From Megaera_A sp965233855 (lineage in GTDB: Bacteria > Pseudomonadota > Alphaproteobacteria > Rickettsiales > Rickettsiaceae): DNA of 64,000 bases. Of the stretch, positions 27,647-36,092 are shown piece after piece. Position numbers and translations under genes: made by a program. Position 1 is the first letter of the stretch. Each line of letters opens with the position of its first letter. Below the pieces are notes generated by a model that ran no database searches, was not told the DNA's origin, and saw only the letters and a program-made list of their open reading frames with translations. The stretch covers positions 868,001-932,000 of the forward strand of contig OZ247586.1 of NCBI GenBank assembly GCA_965233855.1, in the 5' to 3' direction.

Positions 27647-27684
27647 ATAATTAAATTTTAATTTCAACAATCCAGGAAACATCA

Positions 27685-27915
27685 ATGGCTATATCAGAAT
27701 CCAAACTTACATCTATATTACAGGAAAGTTTTCCAAATGCGAAAATAAAAATTACTGACCTTGCTGGCGATCAAGACCATTATTCCCTAGATATAGTCTG
27801 TGATAGCTTCAAGAATATTCCTCTTATAAAACAACATAGACTCGTTAAAGAATCTCTATCAGAGGTGCTAAAAGGTGAATTACATGCCATCACCATTAAA
27901 ACAAGCTCAGAGTAA
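27685..27915 (+). CDS. BolA/IbaG-family protein
   Basis: This small protein (76 residues) has the BolA fold pattern: an N-terminal helix, ITDLAGDQDHYSLDIVCDSF, then a helix with KQHRLVKESLSEVLKGELHAITIK, including the conserved His. BolA proteins pair with monothiol glutaredoxins and handle iron-sulphur clusters. A ribosome binding site (AGGAA, 27674-27678) precedes the ATG. It is divergent from nadD and its stop is one base from the convergent rlpA end. No grxD gene is adjacent. Confidence 0.9.
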   Translation: MAISESKLTSILQESFPNAKIKITDLAGDQDHYSLDIVCDSFKNIPLIKQHRLVKESLSEVLKGELHAITIKTSSE

Positions 27916-27916
27916 T

Positions 27917-28585
27917 CTACATTAATCGATACTTCATGTTCACAAGCTTAATATGACAATTCACTGTACATCTTTTATTTTTCAATGGAGTTTTTGCACG
28001 CGAACCTCCTTTTTTCCGAAGACCTAAAGTTTTCAGAAATCTTTGCGTTTCTCCATTAAGGTATTGCAGCCTAACTTTTGCTGTACCTTTATTTCTCATT
28101 CCTATTTTTGCAGCAGCTCTTTCAGATAAATCAATCACTCGATTGTAAGCAAATGGCCCTCTATCATTTACCAATACTATCACTGATTTTCCATTTTCAC
28201 GATTTGTGACTTTTACCAATGAAGGCAAAGGCAACGTCTTGTGGGCAGCAGTTAGCATTTCTTTATTGTAGATGTCTCCATTGGCCGTTTTCTTACCGTG
28301 AAAACCATGACGCTTTCCATACCAAGAAGCAACTCCTGTTTTAGTATATCTTCGTACTTCTCTTGGTTTATATCTACGACCCTTTATTTTGTATGTATTG
28401 CCAACTTTATAGTGCCCTTTATAATGAATATTACCGCGATCTTCCTTTGAAAGCACCCTGTATGTCTTAGCATAATTCTTTCTAGAAAATCCTTTTCCTC
28501 CTTGGCAAGCAGATAAAGAAAAAGATACAGCAATTAATAATGCTAATAAAAAAAAATTCCTTGTATTTACAACTTTACCAATCAT
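27917..28585 (-). CDS. rlpA: RlpA-family septal-ring lipoprotein
   Basis: The protein begins with a lipoprotein signal ending in the lipobox SLSAC, and from about residue 80 carries the double-psi beta-barrel of RlpA: GVASWYGKRHGFHGKKTANG, LTAAHKTLPLPS and VLVNDRGPFA, with conserved Asp and His. RlpA of other bacteria cleaves stem-less glycan strands in the septum or acts structurally. The SPOR domain is absent and a basic tail is present instead. I chose the ATG at 28585 rather than a TTG two codons earlier. It overlaps the BON-domain gene upstream. Confidence 0.92.
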   Translation of the reverse strand: MIGKVVNTRNFFLLALLIAVSFSLSACQGGKGFSRKNYAKTYRVLSKEDRGNIHYKGHYKVGNTYKIKGRRYKPREVRRYTKTGVASWYGKRHGFHGKKTANGDIYNKEMLTAAHKTLPLPSLVKVTNRENGKSVIVLVNDRGPFAYNRVIDLSERAAAKIGMRNKGTAKVRLQYLNGETQRFLKTLGLRKKGGSRAKTPLKNKRCTVNCHIKLVNMKYRLM

Positions 28586-29273
28586 TATCAATATTCTCTA
28601 GGGTTAAATCTTCACCTTGATCAATCAAATATTCACTATTTGTTGAATCCATTTTATTTGCACCAGACTTCGTTTTTCTAGCTAATTTCTGAACTCGAAC
28701 ATGACTTACTACCTTCTGTACGCCACTTATATTTGAGGCTATATTAGCTACTTTCTCTAACGCTTCTTCTGATCTAGCAATTCCAAATAGATAAACAATA
28801 TCGTTAATAGTAATCACTGTGTAATTTACGAATTTTATATCTCTATTCATAAATATTTTAGATTTAATTTGACTAGTAATCAAAGCATCACGCGTGTACT
28901 GAACAATATTAAATTTATTACTATTTTTATCAACCTTAAGTTCATTAATAACTTCATTTACTCCTTGTTGATTCCAAGCGATCTGCACGGCTGTAATAGC
29001 ATCTTCTTCTCTTTCAATATTCCCAGTGTATAAAACTCTTCCCTGCACTACTTCTATTTTAATTTTAGAATATAAATTGCGAAAATTATTTTTAATAAAA
29101 GCACCCTTAATAGCTGTAGAAATCCTTACATCAGTCAAAGTATCACCCGCTGGCCTATCTTTTGCAAACTCCAAAGTTGAACTAGCAGCTCCTGCAAAAA
29201 GAGTTGGAAGACAACCTGACAACAATAATGTTGATATAAATAATGCAATGAGATTTGAATAAATATTTTTCAT
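28575..29273 (-). CDS. Lipoprotein with two BON domains
   Basis: A lipoprotein signal ends LLLSGC. Two BON domains follow, at about 48-118 (DVRISTAIKGAFI and VLYTGNIEREEDAITAVQIA) and 125-200 (ITSQIKSKIFMNRDIKF and VYLFGIARSEEALEKVANIA). This is the layout of DolP/YraP and OsmY-type envelope proteins that bind anionic phospholipids. The tail is acidic. The last 11 bases or so overlap the start of rlpA, and coupling with an outer-membrane/division protein fits an envelope-integrity role. No direct partner is visible. Confidence 0.88.
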   Translation of the reverse strand: MKNIYSNLIALFISTLLLSGCLPTLFAGAASSTLEFAKDRPAGDTLTDVRISTAIKGAFIKNNFRNLYSKIKIEVVQGRVLYTGNIEREEDAITAVQIAWNQQGVNEVINELKVDKNSNKFNIVQYTRDALITSQIKSKIFMNRDIKFVNYTVITINDIVYLFGIARSEEALEKVANIASNISGVQKVVSHVRVQKLARKTKSGANKMDSTNSEYLIDQGEDLTLENIDNDW

Positions 29274-29486
29274 AATGGATTCAACTTATATTTTCCCTTA
29301 AAAGGTTTAAGATATAACAGACTAAAACTCTACATAGACATTATACAAAATAATACCCTAAGAGCAACTGCAATTTATTCCCCATTAACTATATTAGTAC
29401 TAACATTTATAAATATTCAGTATGTTACACTTGAAAATGCATTATAAAGCTCCATAAAAACCACTATAGAACAATACCCAATAATA

Positions 29487-29515
29487 TTGACATGTAATCT
29501 TAAATCTTATAGCAT
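29487..29515 (+). promoter_or_regulatory. Promoter of the 52-residue small gene
   Basis: TTGACA (29487-29492), a perfect -35 consensus, is followed after 17 bases by TAGCAT (29510-29515). The -10 box is identical to that of the ATP/ADP translocase promoter. Transcription would begin near 29522, about 30 bases before the start codon. Confidence 0.6.
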
Positions 29516-29551
29516 CAAATATGTAATAAATCTTATGGGGAGGTATTTATT

Positions 29552-29710
29552 ATGAGTCGTAATCCTGAACAAAATATTCCACAGGAATTTCAAAATCTTT
29601 TCAGAAATGTAGTTGATCAAATTAATCATGAAATTGACCTTGTTGGAGCTTATGCTCCAAATGGTAATCCTGCTGACTCTGTCCACGAGAGTGAAGACAC
29701 AGAAATGTGA
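29552..29710 (+). CDS. Unknown 52-residue acidic protein, stand-alone gene
   Basis: The predicted product reads MSRNPEQNIPQEFQNLF, RNVVDQINHEIDLVGAY, APNGNPADSVHESEDTEM. It has no signal peptide or membrane segment; residues about 10-32 look like an amphipathic helix and the tail is acidic. I know no family for it. It is supported as a real gene by a near-ideal ribosome binding site (GGGGAGG at 29537-29543, eight bases before ATG), a consensus-like promoter and a strong hairpin after the stop. The combination suggests a well-expressed protein. Confidence 0.72.
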   Translation: MSRNPEQNIPQEFQNLFRNVVDQINHEIDLVGAYAPNGNPADSVHESEDTEM

Positions 29711-29740
29711 TGATGTTATATTTAATCTGAATACATACTC

Positions 29741-29772
29741 AAGTGTTATTTCAACTATATGAAATAGCACTT
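29741..29772 (+). terminator. Hairpin after the small gene
   Basis: A 13-base-pair stem (AAGTGTTATTTCA with TGAAATAGCACTT, one G-T pair) and a 6-base loop lie 30 bases after the stop codon. There is only a weak T-run afterwards, so it could be a terminator or an RNA-stabilising hairpin. Confidence 0.6.
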
Positions 29773-29817
29773 ATTCATTACTATAAAAGACTTACACTTT
29801 GCATATATTTAATTTTA

Positions 29818-29847
29818 TTGACAAAACACTAATATAGAAGCTAATAT
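29818..29847 (+). promoter_or_regulatory. Promoter of the MFS transporter gene
   Basis: TTGACA (29818-29823) and TAATAT (29842-29847) with 18-base spacing lie 34 bases before the transporter start. Confidence 0.5.
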
Positions 29848-29880
29848 CCACGGCTAACTTAACAATAAGATAGCAAAAAA

Positions 29881-31143
29881 ATGTCGAATATTTCATTCAA
29901 ACGAGCAATGTTTCTTTGGTCCTTGGCAAATATATTCTTTGGTTTCCAATTTATTCTAAGGTTGTCCGCAGGCATCTTAAGAGAAGAAATTATTCAAAAA
30001 TTTGCTATTGATACTGCAAGTTTTGGTACTCTTGCCGGCTTTTATTATCTAGGATATTCTGGTGCTCAAATACCACTTGGAATAATGCTTGATAGGTTAA
30101 GTTTTAGATTTGTAACATCTCTAGCAATTTCTACAGCTGCAATCGGAACTCTCATATTTGTTACTACAGATAACTGGAACACTCTCCTTCTTGGACGATT
30201 CTTAATTGGTGTTGGCTCTGGCGTTTCATTCTTATCAGTAGCGAAAATAATAAAAAATTGCTTCGAAGAAAAATACCATTCACCTATGCTTGGGTTTTCT
30301 TTTTCCTTTGGTCTTATAGGCGCAGTTTTTGGCGCTACCCCGATGAAATATCTCTTTGATCAATTTGGCTATGAGTATGTATTTAATATGCTCACCATTG
30401 TTGGTTTTGCAATTGCAGCTTTGATACTATTACTTGGAAAAGTTGAAAATCAGAGTGATGCAACTAGTACAGCTAAAGATACTCTTAATTCAGTCGTAAA
30501 ACTGATACTCAATCCTAAAATAATTCTAATTGGTGTATCAGGCGGATTGATGGTTGGTTCATTAGAAGGTTTTGCTGATGTTTGGGCAATACCATTCTTT
30601 AATCAATCCTTTGGAATGAGCAAAACAGATAGCACAACCATAACTTCCTTTGTATATATTGGCATGTGTTTTGGTGGTCCAATATTAACCATCGCTGCAA
30701 CTGCTCTGCGTTCAACAAATCTGATGATTTTCTTAACAGGGATACTAACAATATCTGTCTTTGTTATATTATTCTACATACCAGGGCATTATTTCAACTT
30801 TATATCAAATGCTGCAATGATGTTCTTCTTAGGGGTTCTTTGCTGCTACCAAGTACTTGTATTCATAGTAGCGAGTGAAGCTGTAGACCAGAATTCTACC
30901 GGCCTCGCAATAGCAGTTATAAACTTTATAAACATGTCGTTTGGACATTTCTTCCATACTATAATTGGATCTGCTTTCGAACTAGGCTGGGATGGGAGCC
31001 TAACTGCAAATGGTAGTCCTCTATACACACATGAGAATTTCATTTATGCACTCGCAATAATCCCAATCTGCTGCTTCATTGGTCAGTTTGGGTTTGCACT
31101 ACTAGCTACAAAATCGAAAAAAACAGAATATATTGCAGACTAA
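29881..31143 (+). CDS. MFS transporter
   Basis: This 420-residue protein has about 12 membrane segments and major-facilitator motifs: the loop 2-3 motif GIMLDRLSFRFVTS (variant of GxLaDrxGrr) and a helix-4/5 region LLGRFLIGVGSGVSFLSVAKI. It belongs to the broad group of MFS proteins that are multiplied in Rickettsiales (often labelled ProP or sugar-phosphate permeases). The substrate cannot be told from the sequence. It has its own promoter and no operon partner. Confidence 0.9.
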   Translation: MSNISFKRAMFLWSLANIFFGFQFILRLSAGILREEIIQKFAIDTASFGTLAGFYYLGYSGAQIPLGIMLDRLSFRFVTSLAISTAAIGTLIFVTTDNWNTLLLGRFLIGVGSGVSFLSVAKIIKNCFEEKYHSPMLGFSFSFGLIGAVFGATPMKYLFDQFGYEYVFNMLTIVGFAIAALILLLGKVENQSDATSTAKDTLNSVVKLILNPKIILIGVSGGLMVGSLEGFADVWAIPFFNQSFGMSKTDSTTITSFVYIGMCFGGPILTIAATALRSTNLMIFLTGILTISVFVILFYIPGHYFNFISNAAMMFFLGVLCCYQVLVFIVASEAVDQNSTGLAIAVINFINMSFGHFFHTIIGSAFELGWDGSLTANGSPLYTHENFIYALAIIPICCFIGQFGFALLATKSKKTEYIAD

Positions 31144-31455
31144 AAAACAATATTAGCGTACATCTACATCTCGGAATAGAATTACGTTAACTTTGAATCA
31201 AGTTCACATGACAATAGCCAATAAACTTTAGATACTAATACTAATTTCGTTTGGAATTTTTTATCTAAGAATATAAAATTACGTCTCTTATATACCTATG
31301 TTGAGAATTACACTTAACACCTACCCTTTTACTGTAATAGTCAATTTGAGCTTATAGAACAAAGCTATAAAATCTTTACTTTTGCAATAAAAAATGATAT
31401 TGCCAAGGAAAGAAATATATTTTATAAACCTTAATCATAGTGAAACATTTTAAAA
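31144..31455. other. Gene-free stretch containing a relic of an ankyrin-gene 3' end
   Basis: Most of the left third (about 31150-31246) is similar to the last 70 bases of the ankyrin gene and the bases after it (about 32877-32975): both share TTTGAATCAAGTTCA, AATGA/ATGACAAT and TAATACTAAT in the same order and spacing. This indicates that a second, now lost, copy of the ankyrin gene ended here. The rest of the stretch shows no gene or clear promoter. Confidence 0.55.
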
Positions 31456-32950
31456 ATGAAAAAAAACAATAAAGACGTAGGAATTATTAAACAAAAACCT
31501 TCGCAAAATAATAATGAAGTTGACGAAGAGGATAAAACTATATTAGACAAAGCTTTATCAGAAGGTAATTATGAATTATGTAAATTACTAATTGTAAATA
31601 GTGCAAAAATAAGCAGCAAACAATTACGTGACGCAGTAATGAATCAAGATTTAGAGCTCTGCACTATACTTGTCACTGCCAATAATATTGATGAAATTAT
31701 TAATGCCGTTGATTCAACCAACAAAACATTTTTAAACGAAGCTGCCGATAGCAATAATACAAAAATATGCGATACTTATCTCCGCTGGCGCTGATGTTAA
31801 TAAAAAAGATATCTATGGAAATACGCCTTTAAGTAATGCTACAAAAAAAAGTAATACAGATCTATGTGAATTATTATTTCAACATGGTGCTGATGCAAAT
31901 ATCTCAGATGGTTATTACACTAATCCATTAATAATAGCTATTAGAAATAAAAACTATGAATTATGTAAATTACTAATTGAAAATGGCTCAAAAATAAGCA
32001 GAGGACAATTACGTGACGCAGTAATGAATCAAGATTTAGAGCTCTGCACTATACTTGTCACTGCCAATAATATTGATGAAATTATTAATGCCGTTGATTC
32101 AACCAACAAAACATTTTTAAACGAAGCTGCCGATAGCAATAATACAAAAATATGCGAAGTACTTATCTCCGCTTGCGCTGATGTTAATAAAAAAGATATC
32201 TATGGAAATACGCCTTTAAGTAATGCTACAAAAAAAGGTAATACAGATCTATGTGAATTATTATTTCAACACGGTGCTAATGCAAATATCTCAGATGGTT
32301 ATTACACCTACACCAATCCATTAATAATAGCTATTAGAAATAAAAACTATGAATTATGTAAATTACTTGTTACCAATGGTGCAGAATGCACCTATAAACA
32401 ATTACGTGACGCAGCGAATAATCAAGATTTAAAGCTTTGCAAGCAATTAATTGAAAGTGACAAGCTTGATCTAGAAAGGCTTTCCAAGAATGAATTAGAA
32501 CAATACCAAAAAATTAAAACACATATATATTTTGAAGAAAAAGCATTAGAAGATATAGAGATCATAAAAAAAGCTCATAATGAGTGTAATTCAGAGTCTA
32601 CTAAACCAAGTTTTGTTCCAAAAAACCAAGTAGAAGTAATGTTAGAATATTACCTTAAAGGCTATAAAAAACATATCACGGATGGGGGAAATGAATTTTT
32701 TGATAATCTTGCAGCCAAAGCTGTTGAATGTCTAAATAAATATACAAAACATAATTGGCCGCAACTATTTTGTATAGCAAAAAAGTTTGAACTAATTAGA
32801 GAGTGCCAAGAGGCACCTAGTACAGAAGATAGTGGTATAATAAAAGAAATTATCTTCATTCCAAAGAATGTAATTGGTTTAATAGGCGAACATCTTCAAC
32901 CGGATTATGTTAATTTTGAATCAAGTTCAAATGATAATGACAACTCTTAA
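31456..32950 (+). pseudogene. Ankyrin-repeat protein gene broken by a 2-base deletion
   Basis: Frame 1 runs from the ATG at 31456 to a stop at 31792-31794. The ankyrin sequence then continues in another frame to 32950, where the only ATG is internal (32024). Comparison with the next tandem copy shows the cause: GCGATACTT at 31770-31778 against GCGAAGTACTT at 32154-32164, a loss of AG. Restored, the protein would be about 498 residues: several ankyrin repeats (for example ADVNKKDIYGNTPLSNAT and LCELLFQHGANANISD) and a C-terminal region of about 150 residues without a known domain. Ankyrin proteins of Rickettsiales are often secreted effectors. Confidence 0.8.
31570..32347 (+). repeat. Two direct repeats of about 385-393 bases inside the ankyrin gene
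   Basis: Copy A (31570-31954) and copy B (31955-32347) start at the same TATGAATTATG and are almost identical in their middle (for example 31621-31771 against 32006-32156). B is longer by eight bases: the two lost from A and a 6-base duplication in TACACCTACACC. A third, partial copy begins at 32348 and soon diverges. The near-identity suggests recent duplication or gene conversion. Confidence 0.85.
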
Positions 32951-32969
32951 CAAATTATAGACGTTAATA

Positions 32970-34037
32970 CTAATCTTCTTCAGGTATATCTTGATCAACG
33001 CGGATGCTAGTCAGAGTCGACATCCCTGGAACTATTTTATCTTTAATCTCATCTGGAGCAATAAAATCAATAATCACCGGGACTCTTTGAACAATCTTGG
33101 TGAAATTACCTGTTGCATTTGCCGGTGGCAACAGGCTAAATTTTGATCCAGTTGCAGGGGATACATTTCGAATTATTCCTTCAATAGCAATGCCAGACTC
33201 AGAGTCAATCTCAATTTTCACTTTCATACCCGGTTTAAATTTCGAAATCTGGGTTTCTTTGAAATTTGCTTTAACATATAATTTATCAATCGGCACGACT
33301 GAAAACAACACCACGCCAGGAGTAATAAAATTACCATCCCGAAGTGAACTATTACCAATAATACCGTCTATTGGAGAACGAATATTCGTATTATCCAAAG
33401 CTCTTTTTGCCAAATTACGCTGCTGCAAAGCGTTAATACTTTTAGCAATTGCTGCTAGTTTTTTAATTTCAAGCAAAGCAACATTTTCCTTACTCGTCTG
33501 CATATCAAGCACTGCTTGCGACAAACCACTTTTTGCTTTTTCATAAGCAATCTTAGTATTGTCCAAATTCTTTTTACTAGCAAAATTATCCTTACTTAGC
33601 TCTGAGATACGCTTAAAATCAATTTCCTTGATCTTAAAATCTTCCTCAGCAAATTCATACGACTCTGTTGCTTTATTTTGATTAATGACCGCAAGTTTTA
33701 CATTCTGCTCTATCATTTCTATATCGCGCAAAGCGCCATCAAGAGCCGCTTCAGCTTGCTCATATTTAGCTTTATAATCAGATGCATTAATTTGAGCAAT
33801 CACCTGACCTGCTTTAACTAAGTTATTCTCTTTTACTAAAACTTTATCAATAACACCGCCTACCTCAGAGCTAACACTGGATATATCAGCTTCAATATAT
33901 GCATTATCTGTAGATTGAGTATTTACCCATACATAGATTTTATACACAAGAAGAAGTAAAACAATTGCCGAAACTGCACTAATCAGTTTAGCATGTCTAT
34001 GTGACATTATTTTATTTATAATCGAAGGCATAAGCAT
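32970..34037 (-). CDS. HlyD/EmrA-type membrane fusion protein
   Basis: This periplasmic adaptor of a drug or solute exporter has one N-terminal membrane helix (about 18-37). A lipoyl-like half-motif follows (SSEVGGVIDKVLVKENNLVKAG), then a long coiled-coil hairpin (about 75-210) and the second lipoyl half with the beta-barrel (IRSPIDGIIGNSSLRDGNFI, then VKANFKETQISKFKPG). The DNAYIEAD start is typical of EmrA. The EmrB-like pump it would need is not in the window. It begins four bases after the pssA stop, so the three genes psd, pssA and this one may be one transcript. Starts at 34031 or 34007 are possible. Confidence 0.88.
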   Translation of the reverse strand: MLMPSIINKIMSHRHAKLISAVSAIVLLLLVYKIYVWVNTQSTDNAYIEADISSVSSEVGGVIDKVLVKENNLVKAGQVIAQINASDYKAKYEQAEAALDGALRDIEMIEQNVKLAVINQNKATESYEFAEEDFKIKEIDFKRISELSKDNFASKKNLDNTKIAYEKAKSGLSQAVLDMQTSKENVALLEIKKLAAIAKSINALQQRNLAKRALDNTNIRSPIDGIIGNSSLRDGNFITPGVVLFSVVPIDKLYVKANFKETQISKFKPGMKVKIEIDSESGIAIEGIIRNVSPATGSKFSLLPPANATGNFTKIVQRVPVIIDFIAPDEIKDKIVPGMSTLTSIRVDQDIPEED

Positions 34038-34041
34038 ACTC

Positions 34042-34785
34042 TTATTTTTTTTGCGCGTAATACATACATATTGGTATGGATAATATATAAATTATAGCAG
34101 CAGAAGGAAGTGTATACCAAGGATATATTACAGCAACAATAATCACTATTGCTGATATTATCATAGAAAGTGATAAATATTCTGGTCTGATTTGAATATT
34201 TTTTAATGAAACTGTTGGCAAACGGCTTGCAAGCAATAAAGCAATAATAACAATATATAAATTGATGCATAAAGTATAATTTCGAATACTAAACTCAGAA
34301 ATCATAGCAGTAACATCAAAATCAAGAATCATTGGAATAAGTGCTAAAATTGCACCGCACGGAGCCGGCACTCCAGTAAAAAACCGCGGATCTTCTTTTG
34401 TTTTTTTATCAGTCTCTACAATAGCAGTATTAAATCTAGCTAATCTTATCGCCATGCAAACAACAAAAAGCATAATCGAAGCCCAAGAGATAACCTTATA
34501 TTCATATTGTTGAAACGACCATAAATACAAAAGCATCGCAGGGCATAAACCAAAATTTATAAAGTCACATAATGAATCAAGCTCAGCACCAAAATGACTC
34601 GTCGCATTAAGCATTCTAGCAACCCGACCATCCAAACCATCAATGACTGTAGCTATTAATATACAATAAACAGCTTTTTCCCAAGCAGAATCAAGAGCAA
34701 ACCGAATTGAACTAACTCCTATAATCAAACCAACTAATGTCACTACATTTGGCAGCAGCTTCGTAAATGGAACTGGTTTCAACAT
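34042..34785 (-). CDS. pssA: CDP-diacylglycerol-serine O-phosphatidyltransferase
   Basis: PssA makes phosphatidylserine from CDP-diacylglycerol and serine. The CDP-alcohol transferase signature DGLDGRVARMLN followed by GAELDSLCDFINFG holds the conserved Asp residues, and about eight membrane segments follow. I use the ATG at 34785 (247 residues, starting MLKPVPFTKLLPN); a TTG at 34815 with a plausible ribosome binding site would add 10 residues. psd lies directly upstream, so the two consecutive steps to phosphatidylethanolamine are encoded together. Confidence 0.93.
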   Translation of the reverse strand: MLKPVPFTKLLPNVVTLVGLIIGVSSIRFALDSAWEKAVYCILIATVIDGLDGRVARMLNATSHFGAELDSLCDFINFGLCPAMLLYLWSFQQYEYKVISWASIMLFVVCMAIRLARFNTAIVETDKKTKEDPRFFTGVPAPCGAILALIPMILDFDVTAMISEFSIRNYTLCINLYIVIIALLLASRLPTVSLKNIQIRPEYLSLSMIISAIVIIVAVIYPWYTLPSAAIIYILSIPICMYYAQKK

Positions 34786-34837
34786 CAGTTTCTTACTCTT
34801 AAACTTTTTTATCAAGTGATTATCTCTTTAATTAATA

Positions 34838-35533
34838 CTAACGTCTTTCAAATTTCGGTTGATCAGTAACTTTCTTTTTCATGTCAGCAATAATAGTTTC
34901 ACCACCAACGCATGTCTGCCCTTCTGTTACCATCAAAGCCGTTTTAAGAGGCAAATAAATATCTGCTCTACTACCAAAACGAATCAACCCATATCTTTGG
35001 CCTGAAAGAACTTCCTGATCTTCTTCTAAATCACAAACAATACGTCTTGCTATTAATCCAGCAATCTGTACAAAACCAATTTTTGTACCATTTTTAGTTT
35101 CCATAAGAACGGATTGACGCTCGTTATGAATACTTGCTTTATCAAGTGATGCATTAAAAAATTTACCAGGGTGATATTTTAATGCTAGAATTTTACCACT
35201 CGCTGGGATCCTATTTATGTGCACATTAAAAACATTCAAGAAGACGCTCACGCGAATCATTGGAGCATCACCGAGCTCTAGCTCAGCTGGAGGAGTTACC
35301 TCTACAATTTTCTGTACCACACCATCAGCAGCACTAATAATCAAATCATCTGAAATTGGTGACATTCTTTCAGGGTTTCTGAAAAAATACGCACACCAAA
35401 CGGTACATATACCACCAATCCATGCAAGCGTTACACTAAAAGAACCAAGTACAAATGTAACTGCAGCAAAAATCGTTATAAAAATATACCCTTCCTTATG
35501 AATCATCTTCGCAAAATCACTATATGGTTTCAT
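34838..35533 (-). CDS. psd: Phosphatidylserine decarboxylase proenzyme (archaeal/alphaproteobacterial type)
   Basis: Psd decarboxylates phosphatidylserine to phosphatidylethanolamine. The self-cleavage site is the Gly-Ser in LIRFGSRADIYLP near the C-terminus, where Ser becomes the pyruvoyl group. Other family pieces are WCAYFFRNPER, AADGVVQKI and FLNVFNVHINR-IPASG. I chose the ATG at 35533 (231 residues) because AGGAG lies seven bases before it; the frame is open further upstream to 35611. An N-terminal membrane helix (about 12-50) is present. pssA follows. Confidence 0.94.
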   Translation of the reverse strand: MKPYSDFAKMIHKEGYIFITIFAAVTFVLGSFSVTLAWIGGICTVWCAYFFRNPERMSPISDDLIISAADGVVQKIVEVTPPAELELGDAPMIRVSVFLNVFNVHINRIPASGKILALKYHPGKFFNASLDKASIHNERQSVLMETKNGTKIGFVQIAGLIARRIVCDLEEDQEVLSGQRYGLIRFGSRADIYLPLKTALMVTEGQTCVGGETIIADMKKKVTDQPKFERR

Positions 35534-35703
35534 ATTATTATCTCCTAACTTATCAATTTTAATATTTATTATTTCGCGATGATAAATTCGTTCAAACGCC
35601 CGGTCAAGCATAAATCGTCTTCTCGGAAAATTATATAACTCATATTAACTAACTTAGCGTTTTAATATTTTGAGCAAGATTGATATACAAAATGTTTTTA
35701 TTC

Positions 35704-35732
35704 TTGACCTTTATAGCTATTACATCTATATT
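35704..35732 (+). promoter_or_regulatory. Promoter of rpmJ
   Basis: TTGACC (35704-35709), a 17-base spacer and TATATT (35727-35732) give the best promoter match near this gene, ending about 50 bases before the rpmJ start. Confidence 0.6.
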
Positions 35733-35781
35733 ACCGTGTAAATAAATATAACTGACCTATTTTAGGCGGAATGAGGCTATC

Positions 35782-35907
35782 ATGAAAATTGTAAAATCAC
35801 TTAAATCACTTAAAGCTAGAGACAAAAACTGCCGTATCGTTAGAAGAAAAGGTAGAGTTCTTGTGATTAACAAAGTAAATAAAAGATTCAAAGCAAAACA
35901 AGCTTAA
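35782..35907 (+). CDS. rpmJ: 50S ribosomal protein L36
   Basis: This 41-residue protein reads MKIVKSLKSLKARDKNC, then RIVRRKGRVLVINKVNKRFKAKQA, the pattern of the alphaproteobacterial L36. Only one Cys is present, so it is the zinc-free (C-minus) form. GAGG (35773-35776) precedes the ATG. It has its own promoter and terminator and stands alone. Confidence 0.95.
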   Translation: MKIVKSLKSLKARDKNCRIVRRKGRVLVINKVNKRFKAKQA

Positions 35908-35936
35908 GTTCTTTTATTTCCTAATACATACATATT

Positions 35937-35962
35937 AAAGAGTCCTTTGGGGCTCTTTTTTT
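35937..35962 (+). terminator. Rho-independent terminator after rpmJ
   Basis: A 9-base-pair stem (AAAGAGTCC with GGGCTCTTT, one G-T pair), a 4-base loop and a run of seven T lie 30 bases after the rpmJ stop. Confidence 0.88.
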
Positions 35963-36092
35963 ATACTATCAACTCGTGATTATTAGAATACTTTAAAAAG
36001 CTTTTTCATCTTAATTCGCAAGATTTCACTTACTCTAATCCTGTATATGTGCTCTACTCCATAGAGAAAATAGAATAAATGGATAAAATAAT

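Noticed and set aside
31570..32347. CRISPR-like array
   Set aside because: The repeats are about 385 bases, coding and adjacent without spacers; they are ankyrin-gene duplications. No CRISPR array was seen anywhere in the window.
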